A stretch of 64,000 nucleotides of DNA from Calliopsis andreniformis (Eukaryota > Arthropoda > Insecta > Hymenoptera > Andrenidae), in contig NC_135071.1 in assembly GCF_051401765.1 (NCBI RefSeq), positions 6,302,961-6,366,960 on the forward strand, given 5' to 3'. Numbering within the stretch: position 1 is the stretch's first letter; every line of letters begins with the position of its first letter. Positions 48,854-59,309 of this stretch are shown piece by piece. The notes beneath the pieces are model-generated. The model saw nothing but the letters and a program-made list of their open reading frames with translations, was not told the DNA's origin and did no database searches. The translations under genes were made by a program, and so were the position numbers.

Positions 48854-48988
48854 GTTTGGCATCGGCCAGACAGGTCAAATTTGGAGAAAGCATTCTTAAG
48901 AATTCTCTATAAATGAATGAGAAGTAAGTGTAGGATTACAAAAGCTTAAATAGAACAGAAAAAATTTATAGTAATTATTCAAACTATA
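48854..48988 (+). repeat. Direct repeat, copy 2
   Basis: Same orientation as the copy at 47123. It could be an old local duplication or two insertions of one unknown family. Confidence 0.55.
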
Positions 48989-49289
48989 ATTTTCAGATAT
49001 TCCAGTTTTCAAATTTCGTAATATTTATACTTTCAAATACAGTTGTTTAAGCTTAAATTCCAGTAAAGTTTGTACTATAATTGGACTCAGTCCTTACTGT
49101 TCAGGGTATTAGTAGGTCTTTCTTGTTTACTCTTGTTATGTATGTAGATCTACATTTACTGTTTTTGTCAACAAGTTCAGGTTATGCTGATATCGAGATA
49201 CTGAGTAGTGTGACTAAATTGTAAGTCACTGAAATTTAGATGAAGCAACTACTGCAATTTAAGCGTGTACTACTGTATTTTAATATTCT

Positions 49290-49740
49290 AATTAAGGTTT
49301 TTAATTCTCACACAGTCCAATATCTAAGTTTTCAATCATTTCTGTATTCAGGAATTAAATTTTCAATGTTTAATTTCTGTAATAATTAAACTCCTAAAGT
49401 TTCAAATGCACAAACATTTCAATATCTAAATTTAGTAATATTCGAAGTCTCAAATTTTCAAATATTCCAATATTAAAATACTGTCTTTTTATATTTTCAA
49501 AAATATTAAAATATTGAAATATTTTTGTTTGCATGTTCAAATATTTATAAATTGAAAAATTCTGGTATAGAAATGTTAATGTCTTTTAGTTTCTAATTTT
49601 CTAATTTTTAAACTTTTTCAATATTCTTATGACTGTTGTTTTGATTTTTAGCAACTAGTAACGATATTAAAAAACAAGTTTTAAAGGGTAATAAACCACC
49701 TTAGCTCTTAAAATATTAAGTATTGAAATTTTAAAAAGTC
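49290..49740 (+). repeat. Degenerate AATATTCAAATT tract
   Basis: Units such as TTTCAATCATTTC, CAAATTTTCAAATATTCCAA and TTCAAATATTTATAAATTG, with C exceeding G on the plus strand. Confidence 0.6.
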
Positions 49741-49779
49741 TTTAAATGTTTCCTTTTTATAACTAAGTACTTAAACAAT

Positions 49780-50110
49780 TTAATCAAACCAGCATTCCTT
49801 CGAAGTGCCAACTTACCAGCAACGTACAGTACAAATCGAGGAACCCCTGGGTGATATACGACTTTGTGGGTGCTTGCGCGATACGCCGCCATTAAAAGGC
49901 TTAACGAGCATCTTCGTACGTTACAGCAGTCCAGAGTAAACAGGACGTGGCTTATCTTGTCACGAAAAATCTGCAAAGGGAAGCTCCCGCGCTCACTCTT
50001 ATTTTTCTTCTCCCTTACTCCTTTCTTTTTTTCATAATACTGCTGTGAACACGTTCCACGGCCAGATACATGACGCTTCGGCCTAACTATTTGAATTCTT
50101 TTTATTCATT
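49780..50110. other. GC-richer island
   Basis: CpG-containing block before the Tc1 element. An 81-codon minus frame (49731-49976) begins in it without motifs. Candidate regulatory DNA. Confidence 0.3.
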
Positions 50111-50306
50111 GTGGAGGGTAAAAACCGCCGAGATTGCTGCTCGGTTACAAAACCTTATTTAGTGACTTCAACGATATTTAGGATTCTTAAAATTAGACAT
50201 AATGTGGAGACTGTAGTAAGGGAAGTTTTTGGAATTTGCCTTATTATATACATTATATAAATATGTGCATACGTTTTTGCAGGTATTTAAAAATATTTTC
50301 TATGTC

Positions 50307-50493
50307 CAGTCAGTTCCATAAGTATTCGATGTGATGCATATAAGATTTTGCCATAAATTTTTTATTATAAACGAACCTATATATAAAGTTTATTTATACC
50401 AAATTACAACAAAATTGATTAACTAGTAACAAAAATATATTGATTTTACCCTACATAGTACGTAATAAGAATCCACAAAAATATTCGTACCAT
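50307..50493 (+). repeat. Left inverted repeat of the Tc1 element
   Basis: About 190 bp with an outer transposase-site-like sequence at 50307-50328 and an inner one ending near 50493. Relative to the right repeat it has a small insertion near 50380. Confidence 0.8.
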
Positions 50494-50630
50494 TCTTAGC
50501 AGAGTCAATTTTGTTTTGTTCACATAGTCGTTTACATCGAAAATGATTTCCACAGTTCACAGTTGGTTGAATGAGTGTAAACATACTAGTCTAGTTCGAA
50601 ACTTTGTTAAAATAAAATCACTAATCAGAA

Positions 50631-51656
50631 ATGTGTCCAAGGAAGTCTGAGACTACTCTAGAAGAGCGTCAAATCATTTTAACATTACACCAAGAAGGTA
50701 ACAGTTATGTTGAGATTGCAAAAATAATTGGTAGAAGTAAATCGACTATCCGATTCATCATTAAACGGATAAAAACAAGTGATAGTTTGTTAAATAACGA
50801 ACGTGTTGGAAGACCAAAGATTTTAACCGTTCGAGAAAGAAGACTGTAATACGTGAAGTGCAAAAGAATCCTTGAATTAGTGCATCTAAGTTAGCCACAA
50901 TGTGTAACGACATGTTGAATAAGAAGGTTTCTGCTGAAACTTGTCGAAGGATATTGAGAAGTGAAAATTTTCATGGTCGAACATCGAGAAGAAGTCCTTT
51001 ATTAATAAAATTAACAGAATAAAGAGATTAGCATTTGCGAAGGAGTACAGAAATGAAAGTAATACTTTTTGAAAAGAAATTATTTTCTCAGTCGGGTCGA
51101 AATTTAATATTTTTGTCTGTGACGGAAGATGAAAAGTTTGAAGAAAACCTAATAGAGAACTAGAATTAAAAACTTACAACCGACTGTGAAGCAAGGCGGA
51201 GGATCCATGGTGGTTTAGAGCTGCACGACAGCATCCGGAGGAGGTAATCTTGCCTTTATCGACGGAATTATGGATAAGATAAAGTATACAAATATTCTGG
51301 AAGAAAATCTGTAATCAAGTGCGATCAAGCTGGGTTTGTAAGATGACTACTATTTCCAACCCGACAACGACCCGAAGAATTCTACTCAGATTGTTCGTGA
51401 GTGAATACTTTACTACGTTCCCCATTTTTTATGTACACCTCTGCAGAGTCCGGATACAAATCCTATAGAAAATTTATGGGCGAAAATAGATAAAAGACTA
51501 CGTGAACATGAAATTTCTAATAAATAAATGCTAAAAGAAAAAATTTGGAAGTTTGAAATACATAATATTGAACCAAGTACTACTTTAAAACTGGTAGAAA
51601 GTATACTAAATCGATTAAATGATGTAATAAAGTATCAAGATAAACCAAAGAAATAG
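50631..51656 (+). pseudogene. Tc1-type DD34E transposase, inactivated
   Basis: The first 72 codons are open and encode the amino-terminal helix-turn-helix domain (LEERQIILTLHQEGNSYVEI, then IGRSKSTIRFIIKR) and the GRPKILT hook typical of Tc1 transposases. After the stop at 50847-50849 the protein continues in other frames with at least three further breaks: ISASKLATMCNDMLNKKVSA, then TCRRILRSENF, then KRLAFAKEYRN. Later come FQPDNDPKNSTQIVRE and SPDTNPIENLWAKIDKRLRE. The last two contain the second and third catalytic residues (D of DND and E of IEN), with 34 residues between them as expected for DD34E. The carboxy end ITVSN-type tail is replaced by LNRLNDVIKYQDKPKK before the stop near 51654-51656. 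Length matches a full Tc1 transposase of about 340 residues. Multiple stops and frameshifts show it is dead. Confidence 0.9.
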
Positions 51657-51715
51657 TAAAAAATTAGTTCAAGGCACTAAAGCTACTATAATATACAATT
51701 TTTTGACAGAATGTA

Positions 51716-51908
51716 CACCGGTATGAATACTTTTGTGGATTGTTATTATATACTATGTAGAGTAAAATCAATATATTTTTGTTATTAGTTAATTAATTTT
51801 GTGCTCATGTATAATAAAAAATTTATCGCAACATCTTACATGCACTGTTTGATTTCAATAAATTTCTCTTATAAGCATGGAGGGTACGAATACTTATGGG
51901 ACTGACTG
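51716..51908 (-). repeat. Right inverted repeat of the Tc1 element
   Basis: Mirror image of the left repeat, with the inner site at about 51720-51741 and the outer site at 51887-51908. Confidence 0.8.
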
Positions 51909-52009
51909 TATATTCGACTGCTGCTATATTAAACGATGGGGGTACAAAATTTTGCGGAATTTTTTGCAATAATCTATTAATCATAATTTTTTTGTTTCCT
52001 TGAATAATC

Positions 52010-52440
52010 TAGGTTCTAATTTTCAAATTTTTCGATGTTTTAGTATACAAGTTTTTAAATATTCCACTATATCTAAATACTTAAATTCTATAATAATGTA
52101 TTTTCCAAATGTCGAATTAATCAATATTTACCTAAAGTTTATAATATTTAGACACTCAAATTTTCAATTGAATATTTAAATTATTTGATTATCGAATATC
52201 TCAATATTTAAGCTATAGATACAATATTTAAATTCTTAAAATTTCAAGTATTCCATTATTTAAATATTGTTATATGCAAACCTTGAAATATTTAATTATT
52301 AGAAATTTGCAATGCAAAAATTTTTAAATATTGAAATGTACTATAAGTATTTGAGCATTCGAAGAATAAGTGTTCAATGCGCAACAATTTAAAATTTCTT
52401 CATAACTTTCAAATACTTCTAAAATATAAAAAATATTGAA
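52010..52440 (+). repeat. Degenerate AATATTTAAATTC tract
   Basis: Units such as TTTTCAAATTTTTC, AATATTTAAATTCTTAAA and CTCAAATTTTCAATTG. C exceeds G on the plus strand for most of it. Confidence 0.6.
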
Positions 52441-52657
52441 ATACTGAATCACATGCTCGAATACTCATCGTCAGGTCTAAAAAGTAGAAAAAAGGTTGAA
52501 AAGTAAAATAATTTTTTCTAAACCTTTTATTGCAATCAGCGTGTAATCTTATTTTCAAAATATGTAAATTAAAAAGTCGTAAGAACTCGTTAAAACACGA
52601 CACCTTGTACACCAGCTGACCTTAACGATACACTTCGAAAACAGGTACATAATTCGA

Positions 52658-52954
52658 ATGGCGGATACCGCTCGATTTTCGATATCGAATCATTTTATTT
52701 TATTTATTTCAACTTCAATTAACATTCAGATCGTTACAAGCACCTCTCCCATTTCAGGGTATCACGAGGCAATTACGGAATCTTTACAGGAAATTATTAA
52801 CTCGAACGCTTCATTATCTCCTAATGAAGCAACGTATATCGGGCCTGAGTGCGCTGATGGAGACGTCGTTTGGCTAATTGCTGCTTTACCACACGTGTCA
52901 CACAACCGACGTTTCAATGGTTCAGATTACGATTACTGGCGAGTACGCTCTTAA
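52658..52954 (+). CDS. Unassigned 98-codon frame, possible exon
   Basis: A methionine-started frame of 98 codons. The first 31 residues include a hydrophobic run (FILFISTSINIQIV) that could be a signal or membrane segment. The rest is of mixed, non-repetitive composition with no domain that I recognise (for example ECADGDVVWLIAAL). GC content rises in the second half. A TCTCCCATTTCAG at about 52745-52757 could instead be a splice acceptor, making the exon begin at 52758 and end at the stop after CGAGTACGCTCT. No downstream polyadenylation signal or partner exon was identified. It could also be a conserved non-coding block. I give it as the best coding candidate in the window, with low confidence. 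Confidence 0.25.
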   Translation: MADTARFSISNHFILFISTSINIQIVTSTSPISGYHEAITESLQEIINSNASLSPNEATYIGPECADGDVVWLIAALPHVSHNRRFNGSDYDYWRVRS

Positions 52955-53269
52955 GGAGGTTGTTTTAGTTCTGCCAGATTTCTTCAAATTAAACAGCAAA
53001 ATTTATAAATAAGGATCATCACTGATAAGAGATAAGATTTACTGCGGCAAGGGTTCTGTGAAATACTCGACTGCATCGCATCTTCTGTAATTACGAGTAA
53101 AAAATGGTGAATCTGTTTTGTACTGTGTGATAATAATTTATATCTGTAGTCTGTAGGGTTGCGACTGAGATCTTTACAGGAAGATAATGATAAGTAAAAA
53201 GGTAATTAAGTTGTTTAATATTTATTTAAAAACTATGAAAAGAAGAATTTGATTTTGATCTCATATTCT

Positions 53270-53660
53270 TAATATTTCTAACCTTAAATTGAAAAATTTG
53301 AAATATTTCGATATTTGAATATTCAAATTAAAATGTTTTAATTTTTCAATACTTGAAATAATTTTCAAAAGTTCGAGTCATTCAGTGACCAAATTTTCCA
53401 ATTTTCCAATATTCAAATTTTCCAACTTTTAAAGTCTACAATATTCTAATTTTTATATGTACAAATTTTCAAGTGCTTAAGTTCTCAAATTGTTTAATAT
53501 TTTTCGCAAGTATTTGAATATACAAATTTAAAAATTTTTAAATATTTCAATATTGTATTATAGTATTTAAATTGAAATATATGTAAATATTTCAGTACAG
53601 AAGTTTTATAATATTACATTTCTCTAATTTATCAATGTTTAAAATAATTTTGTTCAATTT
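53270..53660 (+). repeat. Degenerate AATTTTCCAATATTC tract
   Basis: Units such as CCAAATTTTCCAATTTTCC and AATATTCAAATTTTCCAAC, with C well above G on the plus strand from about 53390. Confidence 0.65.
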
Positions 53661-54346
53661 CCGTAAATAATATTCAGTTACCCGATTCTAATTCCTGGAA
53701 CATAAATCTAGTTGTAAATATAATGTATCCATATAGCAGCTAATAAAATCTTTTCCAGTTTGAGTGACCAGTGTCTACATAAGAAAGTTTTATATAACTC
53801 ATATAATAATACTCGGAGAATGAAACACCTAACCTAACATCAAAAACTAATACAATGTAATACCAGTGAACCTAGAAAAAATCGCAAAATTTTACACCTA
53901 CAATTTCCAAAATTATAACAAAGATAAATTTAAAGTCCAAAAATGCTATTATCTAATACGCATGTGAATGTGTATAACTTGGTATATCTAATATCCACTA
54001 TATCGAATGTTTCGTGATATACGTATCACAAAAAAGATTCTTTCTATTTTTGACTTCCAAACCGCTCTTTTCATATAGATATTTTGCTTATATTAATGGC
54101 TTTCGGATAATACCGTATAAATAATCAGCTTATTGCTGACTTTTCGCAAATGTTCCAGTTTGCTTCTTTAGAGCTAGGGAGTTTTGATACTGATATTTTG
54201 CTTCTTAACCACTTAAGGGGGTGCGGTAGTCACGTGACTTTTCGAGATTGGCAGATCAATATCTACTGCTACAGTTTTTGTTATAGGAATAGTATTATCT
54301 ACAGCGAGATGACGTCACTACGATTTCAAATTAGAAACACGACTTA
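53661..54346. other. Spacer
   Basis: AT-rich with a GC-richer patch at 54150-54330 that contains a 65-codon frame without motifs. Nothing recognised. Confidence 0.3.
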
Positions 54347-55070
54347 GAAAATTTCCCTTTCTACTACATATATTACTATATGTACTAGCCACGTATACCT
54401 GACAATGAGCTCGGCACGTCGGACAGTTGTGGGAAGTCGAGAGAGACGGTAAATGTGACCCTTACTCTCTCGCTCTTGAAACGATGAGATTCAATTGTTC
54501 AAGTTGCCGGCAAGCGACACGAGCCAGGCATAATCTTTTCAATTGTCCAAATATTTGCTTTTTTGATTTATAAAAGGAACCAGTGGCGGATCTATTCTTC
54601 AAGAGGCTCGAGGCGTTTCAAATTTCTGGAGTCCCATTAAAATAAATAAATTCTGCGGAATATGTATTGCTTTATTGCTATACAAAATTAAATACGCATA
54701 AAATTAAGAATATTTGGATCAAACATTTGAAAAGACATCTGTTTGACACTTATCACGATAATGTAGTTATATAATCCACTCTCCAGGTGTGGATTAACAA
54801 TAACTTCGTAAACTAACTAAACTTGCTAATACTATTCTGTTTGTTTACACGTACCGAATTTTTGGTTAAGTGATGTACATATATTTTTATTGTTGTATTG
54901 GGGGGCTCCTGTCTTATGAGTCCCGAGGCAACTACGTAGCGCCTGTGCGTAAATCCGCTACTAATGCGGTTCCCAGAGATTTTTATGAAATTTTAAGGAA
55001 TGAATCTTGAGATCAAGCGATGACATTTTGGGAAATACTCTATGTGTATTTTTTATGAACAATTAAAACA
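54347..55070 (+). mobile_element. Dispersed repeat R1, copy B (5' truncated, interrupted)
   Basis: Begins at the GAAAATTTCCCTTT landmark of R1, so the palindromic 5' part is missing. It retains CTTACTCTCTCGCTCTTGAA, TTGTCCAAATATTTGC and, after an insertion, TTTTTATGAAATTTTAAGGA and GAACAATTAAAAC. The insertion is the element at 54581-54963. Confidence 0.75.
54581..54963 (+). mobile_element. hAT-like MITE inserted in R1 copy B
   Basis: The left end is CAGTGGCGGATCTA. The right end read on the minus strand is AGTAGCGGATTTACG. A GGGGGGCTCC segment lies inside the right half. CAGTGGCGGAT-type ends are common in hAT-group MITEs. R1 sequence resumes on both sides, which shows the insertion. An exact 8-bp duplication is not preserved. 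Confidence 0.65.
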
Positions 55071-55111
55071 AGTCCGTATACATGTACTTAGAAATTAATA
55101 ATATTCTCAAG

Positions 55112-55288
55112 GAAGAGTGTTGGATAGTTGCGGATGATGATTTCTTTCTACATGTCAGATCCTGTGTTCGATGCACGGTATAGAAAAGGACTTTTCTGTT
55201 TATATATATATATTTAAATTGTATGTAATATTACTTTACAAATACTACAATTTTTGTATACAAATTTTCATTCGTAAGTACATATCTA
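55112..55288 (+). mobile_element. tRNA-derived SINE-like copy 1
   Basis: The head has a box A-like TTGGATAGTTGCGG at about 55119 and a box B-like TGTGTTCGATGCAC at about 55163-55176, spaced as in a tRNA gene. The body contains GTAATATTACTTTACAAATA and ATACAAATTTTCATTCGTAA and ends near ACATATCT. The second copy (55510-55690, minus strand) matches through both head and body. A folded functional tRNA cannot be drawn, so this is a retroposon-like relic. Confidence 0.6.
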
Positions 55289-55509
55289 ATGAATATGAAC
55301 TTTTCTCTACGATAAGTACATATTGCGTATACCTGTGCATATATTTACAAAATATTAAAATAACGTGTCTGACGTTGTAGCCAGCCGCTGCGTACAAAGC
55401 ACACTCATGCGTACTTAGACGCTGCATCTAGGACCTAGGCAGTAGAAATTCCTGCATAAAATACAAAGAAACAAGCAGAAAAAAGTTAAAATGTACGTAC
55501 TTATGTGGT

Positions 55510-55690
55510 AGATATGTATTTATGAACGAAAATCTGTATAAAAAAATTACAATATTTGTGAAGTACTGTTACATGTGCTTTAAATATACGTATAAAAAAA
55601 TAGTTGTTTTCATACTGGGTATCGAACTTGGGACGTATTATTTATAATGAAACTATGATCCATAGCTCTCTAACCTCTAACCGATTGTTT
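55510..55690 (-). mobile_element. tRNA-derived SINE-like copy 2
   Basis: Read on the minus strand: box A-like TTAGAGAGCTATGG, box B-like CAAGTTCGATACCC, then GTATGAAAAC. The body is GTAACAGTACTTCACAAATA, then ATACAGATTTTCGTTCATAA, then ATACATATCT. It lies tail-to-tail with copy 1 with about 220 bp between them. Confidence 0.6.
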
Positions 55691-55721
55691 TGAGGATACT
55701 ACTAACTTCTGAATATATACG

Positions 55722-55985
55722 ATGTGTCATACAACCGGCGTACTATACAACCGAGGAGAGGATGGTTCTACATTTATATAAAAATAAACCGAAAACAAAA
55801 AATACAGTCCTTTTTATCAGGTACTTAGTTCTTGGGAAAATTAAATTTAAAGATTCGTCTACTATATGTGTACCTCACTATTTCTGGTCGTCGTATACAT
55901 ATAGCGGTCATTATTTTCGGTTTATTTTTACATGTAAGCGCCTTTTGCAGTTGTACAACGTGTCCTACTACAACTTGTACATAGA
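55722..55985. mobile_element. Small element with inverted ends
   Basis: AAAAATAAACCGAAAA at about 55783-55798 is matched by its exact inverse near 55916-55931. The outer parts (TCATACAACCGGCG on the left, GTCCTACTACAACTTG on the right) are weakly inverted copies. It separates R1 copy C from SINE copy 2. A 99-codon plus frame at 55690-55989 spans it and is not considered a gene. Confidence 0.45.
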
Positions 55986-55987
55986 TT

Positions 55988-56818
55988 GATTTTAATTGTT
56001 AATAAAAATACGCACTGGCACGAGGTATTCCACGAAATGTCATCGTTTAATTTCTAGATTCATCCCTCAAAATTTCATACAACCCTCTGAGGATCACACT
56101 GAAGAGTCTCTTTCTAATTCTAAGTTGGAAAGTGAAAATATTTGGATAATCAAGAACATCGCGCATGGTTCGTACAGCTTACCCGGAACTTGGACAACGT
56201 TTCAGTTTCAAGAGCGAGAAAGTAAGCTTCACTTGACATTCGCCTTCTCTTTTGACTTTCCGAAGCTGTCCGAAATGGCCCGAAGGATCGAGCTCATGTA
56301 CACGTGACCCCCACGGTGATGTATGTGTATAGTGGAGAGGGAAATTTTCAGTAACTCGCATCGCCAATTTGGGTATCACAGATTCCGATTCCACATCGAC
56401 AGCCTTCCAAATCAGGCGCCACCAACTAAATTTTTCACATTTTTTATCCTGTTTTATCGATAACACAGTAAAAAGCCATACTGTGGCATGAGTTTACGTC
56501 TTGCAACTTTTGGACCTTATATGAGAAGATTTTGAGCTGGGAAAGCGTTCATTCGAACGCTAAGAGTTCATCGCAGCACAATCAACTCGTGATTTCGTTC
56601 AAAACACACTCTAATGGTAGGTAAAGGTACAACTGTAAATGGTAGATTTTTGCTGTACTTTGTACTACTCGTATTACTAAATATCAGCCGAATTTCCATA
56701 AATCCCGAGTTGACTGCACTGTGTTGAACTTTTTTCTTTCGAATGAACCCATTCCCAGCTCAAAATCTTTTTATATAAGGAAAAGTTGCTGGGCGTAAAT
56801 CCATATTTTTGCCTAATT
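55988..56818 (-). mobile_element. Dispersed repeat R1, copy C (full length, inverted)
   Basis: Contains all R1 landmarks in inverted orientation, from TTTTAATTGTTAATA at 55989 to TTTGCCTAATT at 56808-56818. The palindromic part (about 56485-56805) has the same arms as copy A but about 115 bp of loop sequence (about 56594-56708) between them. Frames of 103 codons (plus, 55996-56307) and 95 codons (minus, 56179-56466) fall inside the repeat and have no known motif. Confidence 0.75.
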
Positions 56819-57689
56819 ATGTCGGTAATGTCGCCGCTCAGACATATCCCATTGTACCCCCTTAAGCAGTTCATCATGACTACCTCGATCAAACATCGAA
56901 ACTGGGAACCACTGTAGCCACCTGTGCTTTAAACTTAGGTGTATCCCTATTATAAATCCAGCAGATAATGACGACATGTTTATACTCTTCATTTGTATTC
57001 TAGATGAGAAACTGTTCGTGGCCGCACACCAAAGCCAGACTGGCTGCTTGAGTCCGTTGTCTACAGTGGCGTAGCCACCGCTCCTTACTAGGTCCACTAT
57101 TCAACTGAAATTTATAGTATGCTCGGAAGCACGGCACATTACGGTTATTTTCACGTAACTCGACATCCTGTACAACCGTGTGGACTGGATACCACTAAGA
57201 TTCTTGAAATGGAGCCATTTGTATAGATGACATCTTAAGTTTTTTTCTGGACGCAGTTTAAAACTGCGCACTCATCCAACACATGTCATAAACGCAATTA
57301 ATAAATCCTTTGACGGGTTTGTGTAAAATTTATTAGCCAAAGTATAGTAATAGCAAAGTTAAAAAGACGCGTTGTTGACAATTATGGCAGGTGAACTCCA
57401 AAATATAATCATGTACAATTTAGAATAAAAAAGTAATTTTTGTCAGTAGTAGTGAAAGTTTACTACACATTTTTTAAACATGTTCCGAGTTAGGTGAATG
57501 TGCTAATACAGATTATAATATATAACCAGATTATAATATATAATTACAGATTCAAAGCTCCAGTTTAATTACAGTTTGGCATGCTGTATATGCAGAGAGT
57601 AATACTGCTGAGAGAAATACCGATTTTTTCCTTATAATATAGAGTATTAAAATATCTAATATATTCGAAAAATCGAATTAAGATAGTAA
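56819..57689. other. Spacer
   Basis: A GC-richer part at 56819-57180 includes CTACAGTGGCGTAGCCACC near 57060, which resembles hAT MITE ends, and CTCGACATCCTGTA near 57162, which resembles mariner-like MITE ends. No complete element could be bounded. The CAGATTATAATATATAA unit is tandemly duplicated near 57508-57543. Confidence 0.35.
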
Positions 57690-57945
57690 TAATATGATAA
57701 TAATAACACTGTCTTTATAGGACCATTTTAAGAATAAAATACACAAGAAATTGAATGAAAAAAGCAAAGCTAAGTAAGTTATAGGTACCGTTAAATCTAA
57801 TCAAAAAATTGAAATGAAGTCAATTAGTAATAATAATAATGCTGTTTCTATTAGACTATTTTCAAAAAACACACAAAAGATGCAATGCAAAAACAATATC
57901 CAGCTATAAATGGTATGAAACGTGACCTAAAAATTGAAGTCCTAT
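57690..57945 (+). repeat. Tandem duplication, period about 128 bp
   Basis: AATAATAACACTGTCTTTATAGGACCATTTT-type sequence at 57703 recurs at 57831 as AATAATAATGCTGTTTCTAT and following. AAAAATTGAAATGAAGTC near 57804 recurs as TAAAAATTGAAGTC near 57928. Two diverged units. Confidence 0.55.
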
Positions 57946-57959
57946 TGTGATAAATTCAA

Positions 57960-58560
57960 AAAGCACCCATAAATTAGGATAGTTCTTGATGTAACGGGTG
58001 GCAAAGCGGAAGGAGGAACATTACTTCTTTGATAATCAGGATTTATAAATTCTAGTAAATCGCGTCGGTAACAACGATGAAAACGTGTTTTGTGGCCTTC
58101 TCGATTTCGCGTCGCGTAATTGCATATCTTCAGGGACCATTTATTTTTCCTTCTTCGCTTTTTCTCTTCACTCTTTTTTTTTATACCGGTGGCCATAAAG
58201 CACGAGATTCGTGCCTCTGCGTAAAATAGCTTTATTATACAAAATACATGCAAATTATCTTATTTATGGTTATGGCCACTAATTATATTGCGTGCTTATA
58301 CACAAAATGTCAACGTGGCTGGAGCCGAGCGGCGCGGACATGTAATACGCTTGCCTTTTTATGAGACACCGCGATGCTTCGTATGTATGTAGACGGCCAT
58401 AACGAAACATATACATTACAGGCTTAACGATCGCAAAATACCGACAAATACGTTCACTGCGTATCGCGATATGCGAACATCACCGAGAACAATATTACTG
58501 AAAGAGAGTCGAGGCGAATGAAAAGCTGCGATATAGATGAATGAGAAGTAATTGAAAATT
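57960..58560. promoter_or_regulatory. Candidate enhancer island, TTTATGG/CCATAAA-rich
   Basis: GC-richer, non-repetitive block. Hox/Caudal-type cores recur: GGCCATAAAGC near 58190, TTATTTATGGTTATGG near 58260, TTTTTATGAGAC near 58357 and GGCCATAACG near 58396. A POU octamer ATGCAAAT is at 58248-58255. A 103-codon minus frame (57942-58253) with a K/R-rich product spans part of it and has no motif. Regulatory function is inferred from motif density only. Confidence 0.35.
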
Positions 58561-59309
58561 ATTATTCATTTCGGAATGGTTGAACCATGTAAACTTGGCG
58601 AACACTCTTGACTAACATTACCCAAATGAACGATCATATAATAATAGTCACGCGACAATCACCAATTCAGTTAAATAATTCATAATCACACACATAATTC
58701 TATAATCCTTTATTCAAAGTTTTAAAGTTATTAGTATATTTACTGTTACTGTTGTATATTTTAATAATATTTTAACACGAAATTTTATAATCAATATTCG
58801 GCAGTCTTCGTAGTTTAATTTATTATTCGTCGAATACTCGTTATGAAGAATCCCTTCCATTTTTCTAGATTTCAATTGCGCAACCTCATTGTAAACATTG
58901 AATTTGTTTAATCAAGTTTGTATACTTGTGCATGTAAGAATTAATAGGATACAGTAGTATTAAACATAGAATTATTTAGAAGTTATGTAGATGTTTAAAT
59001 GTAAATTAAAATTCTAAATAATTCTTTTCTGAATGAAAGAAAGTTTTAAAAAAATGTTTAAAGAATTATAGAAAAGTATGGTATGATATAAATTATAGAA
59101 AAATATTTAAAAATTTAAAAATTTTTAATCTTAATCTGAAAACTTTATTGAAAAGTGTAATTTAAAGATAACACATTAATATACTTGGGAATTGTAAAGA
59201 CATTAAGTTATCGTGAATACTTATAAATATTATACGTTAACAAATTTCTAACAACCATATCACACGAACTCATATTTTAAGTTTTGCATAATAGCGTTAC
59301 AAAGTACAA
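58561..59309. other. AT-rich spacer
   Basis: Nothing recognised. Confidence 0.4.

Larger units (their letters stand above)
50307..51908 (+). mobile_element. Complete Tc1 element with long IR/DR-type inverted repeats
   Basis: The outer ends are CAGTCAGTTCCATAAGTATT and, on the minus strand at the right end, CAGTCAGTCCCATAAGTATT, matching at 19 of 20. The inverted repeats extend inward about 190 bp on each side, sharing AAATTTTTTATTATA, AACAAAAATATATTGATTTTA and TACATAGTA. They finish with an inner repeat, CACAAAAATATTCGTACC on the left and, read on the minus strand, CACAAAAGTATTCATACC on the right. The inner repeat resembles the outer one, as in IR/DR-type Tc1 elements. TA is present next to the right end (51909-51910). 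On the left, TA lies four bases outside the repeat. The single gene inside is broken. Confidence 0.9.

Noticed and set aside
55112..55180. A functional tRNA gene
   Set aside because: Box A- and B-like sequences are present but a complete cloverleaf with paired acceptor and anticodon stems cannot be formed.
55996..56307. 103-codon plus-strand frame
   Set aside because: Entirely within dispersed repeat R1. The related frame in copy A is on the other strand of the window and has no known motif.
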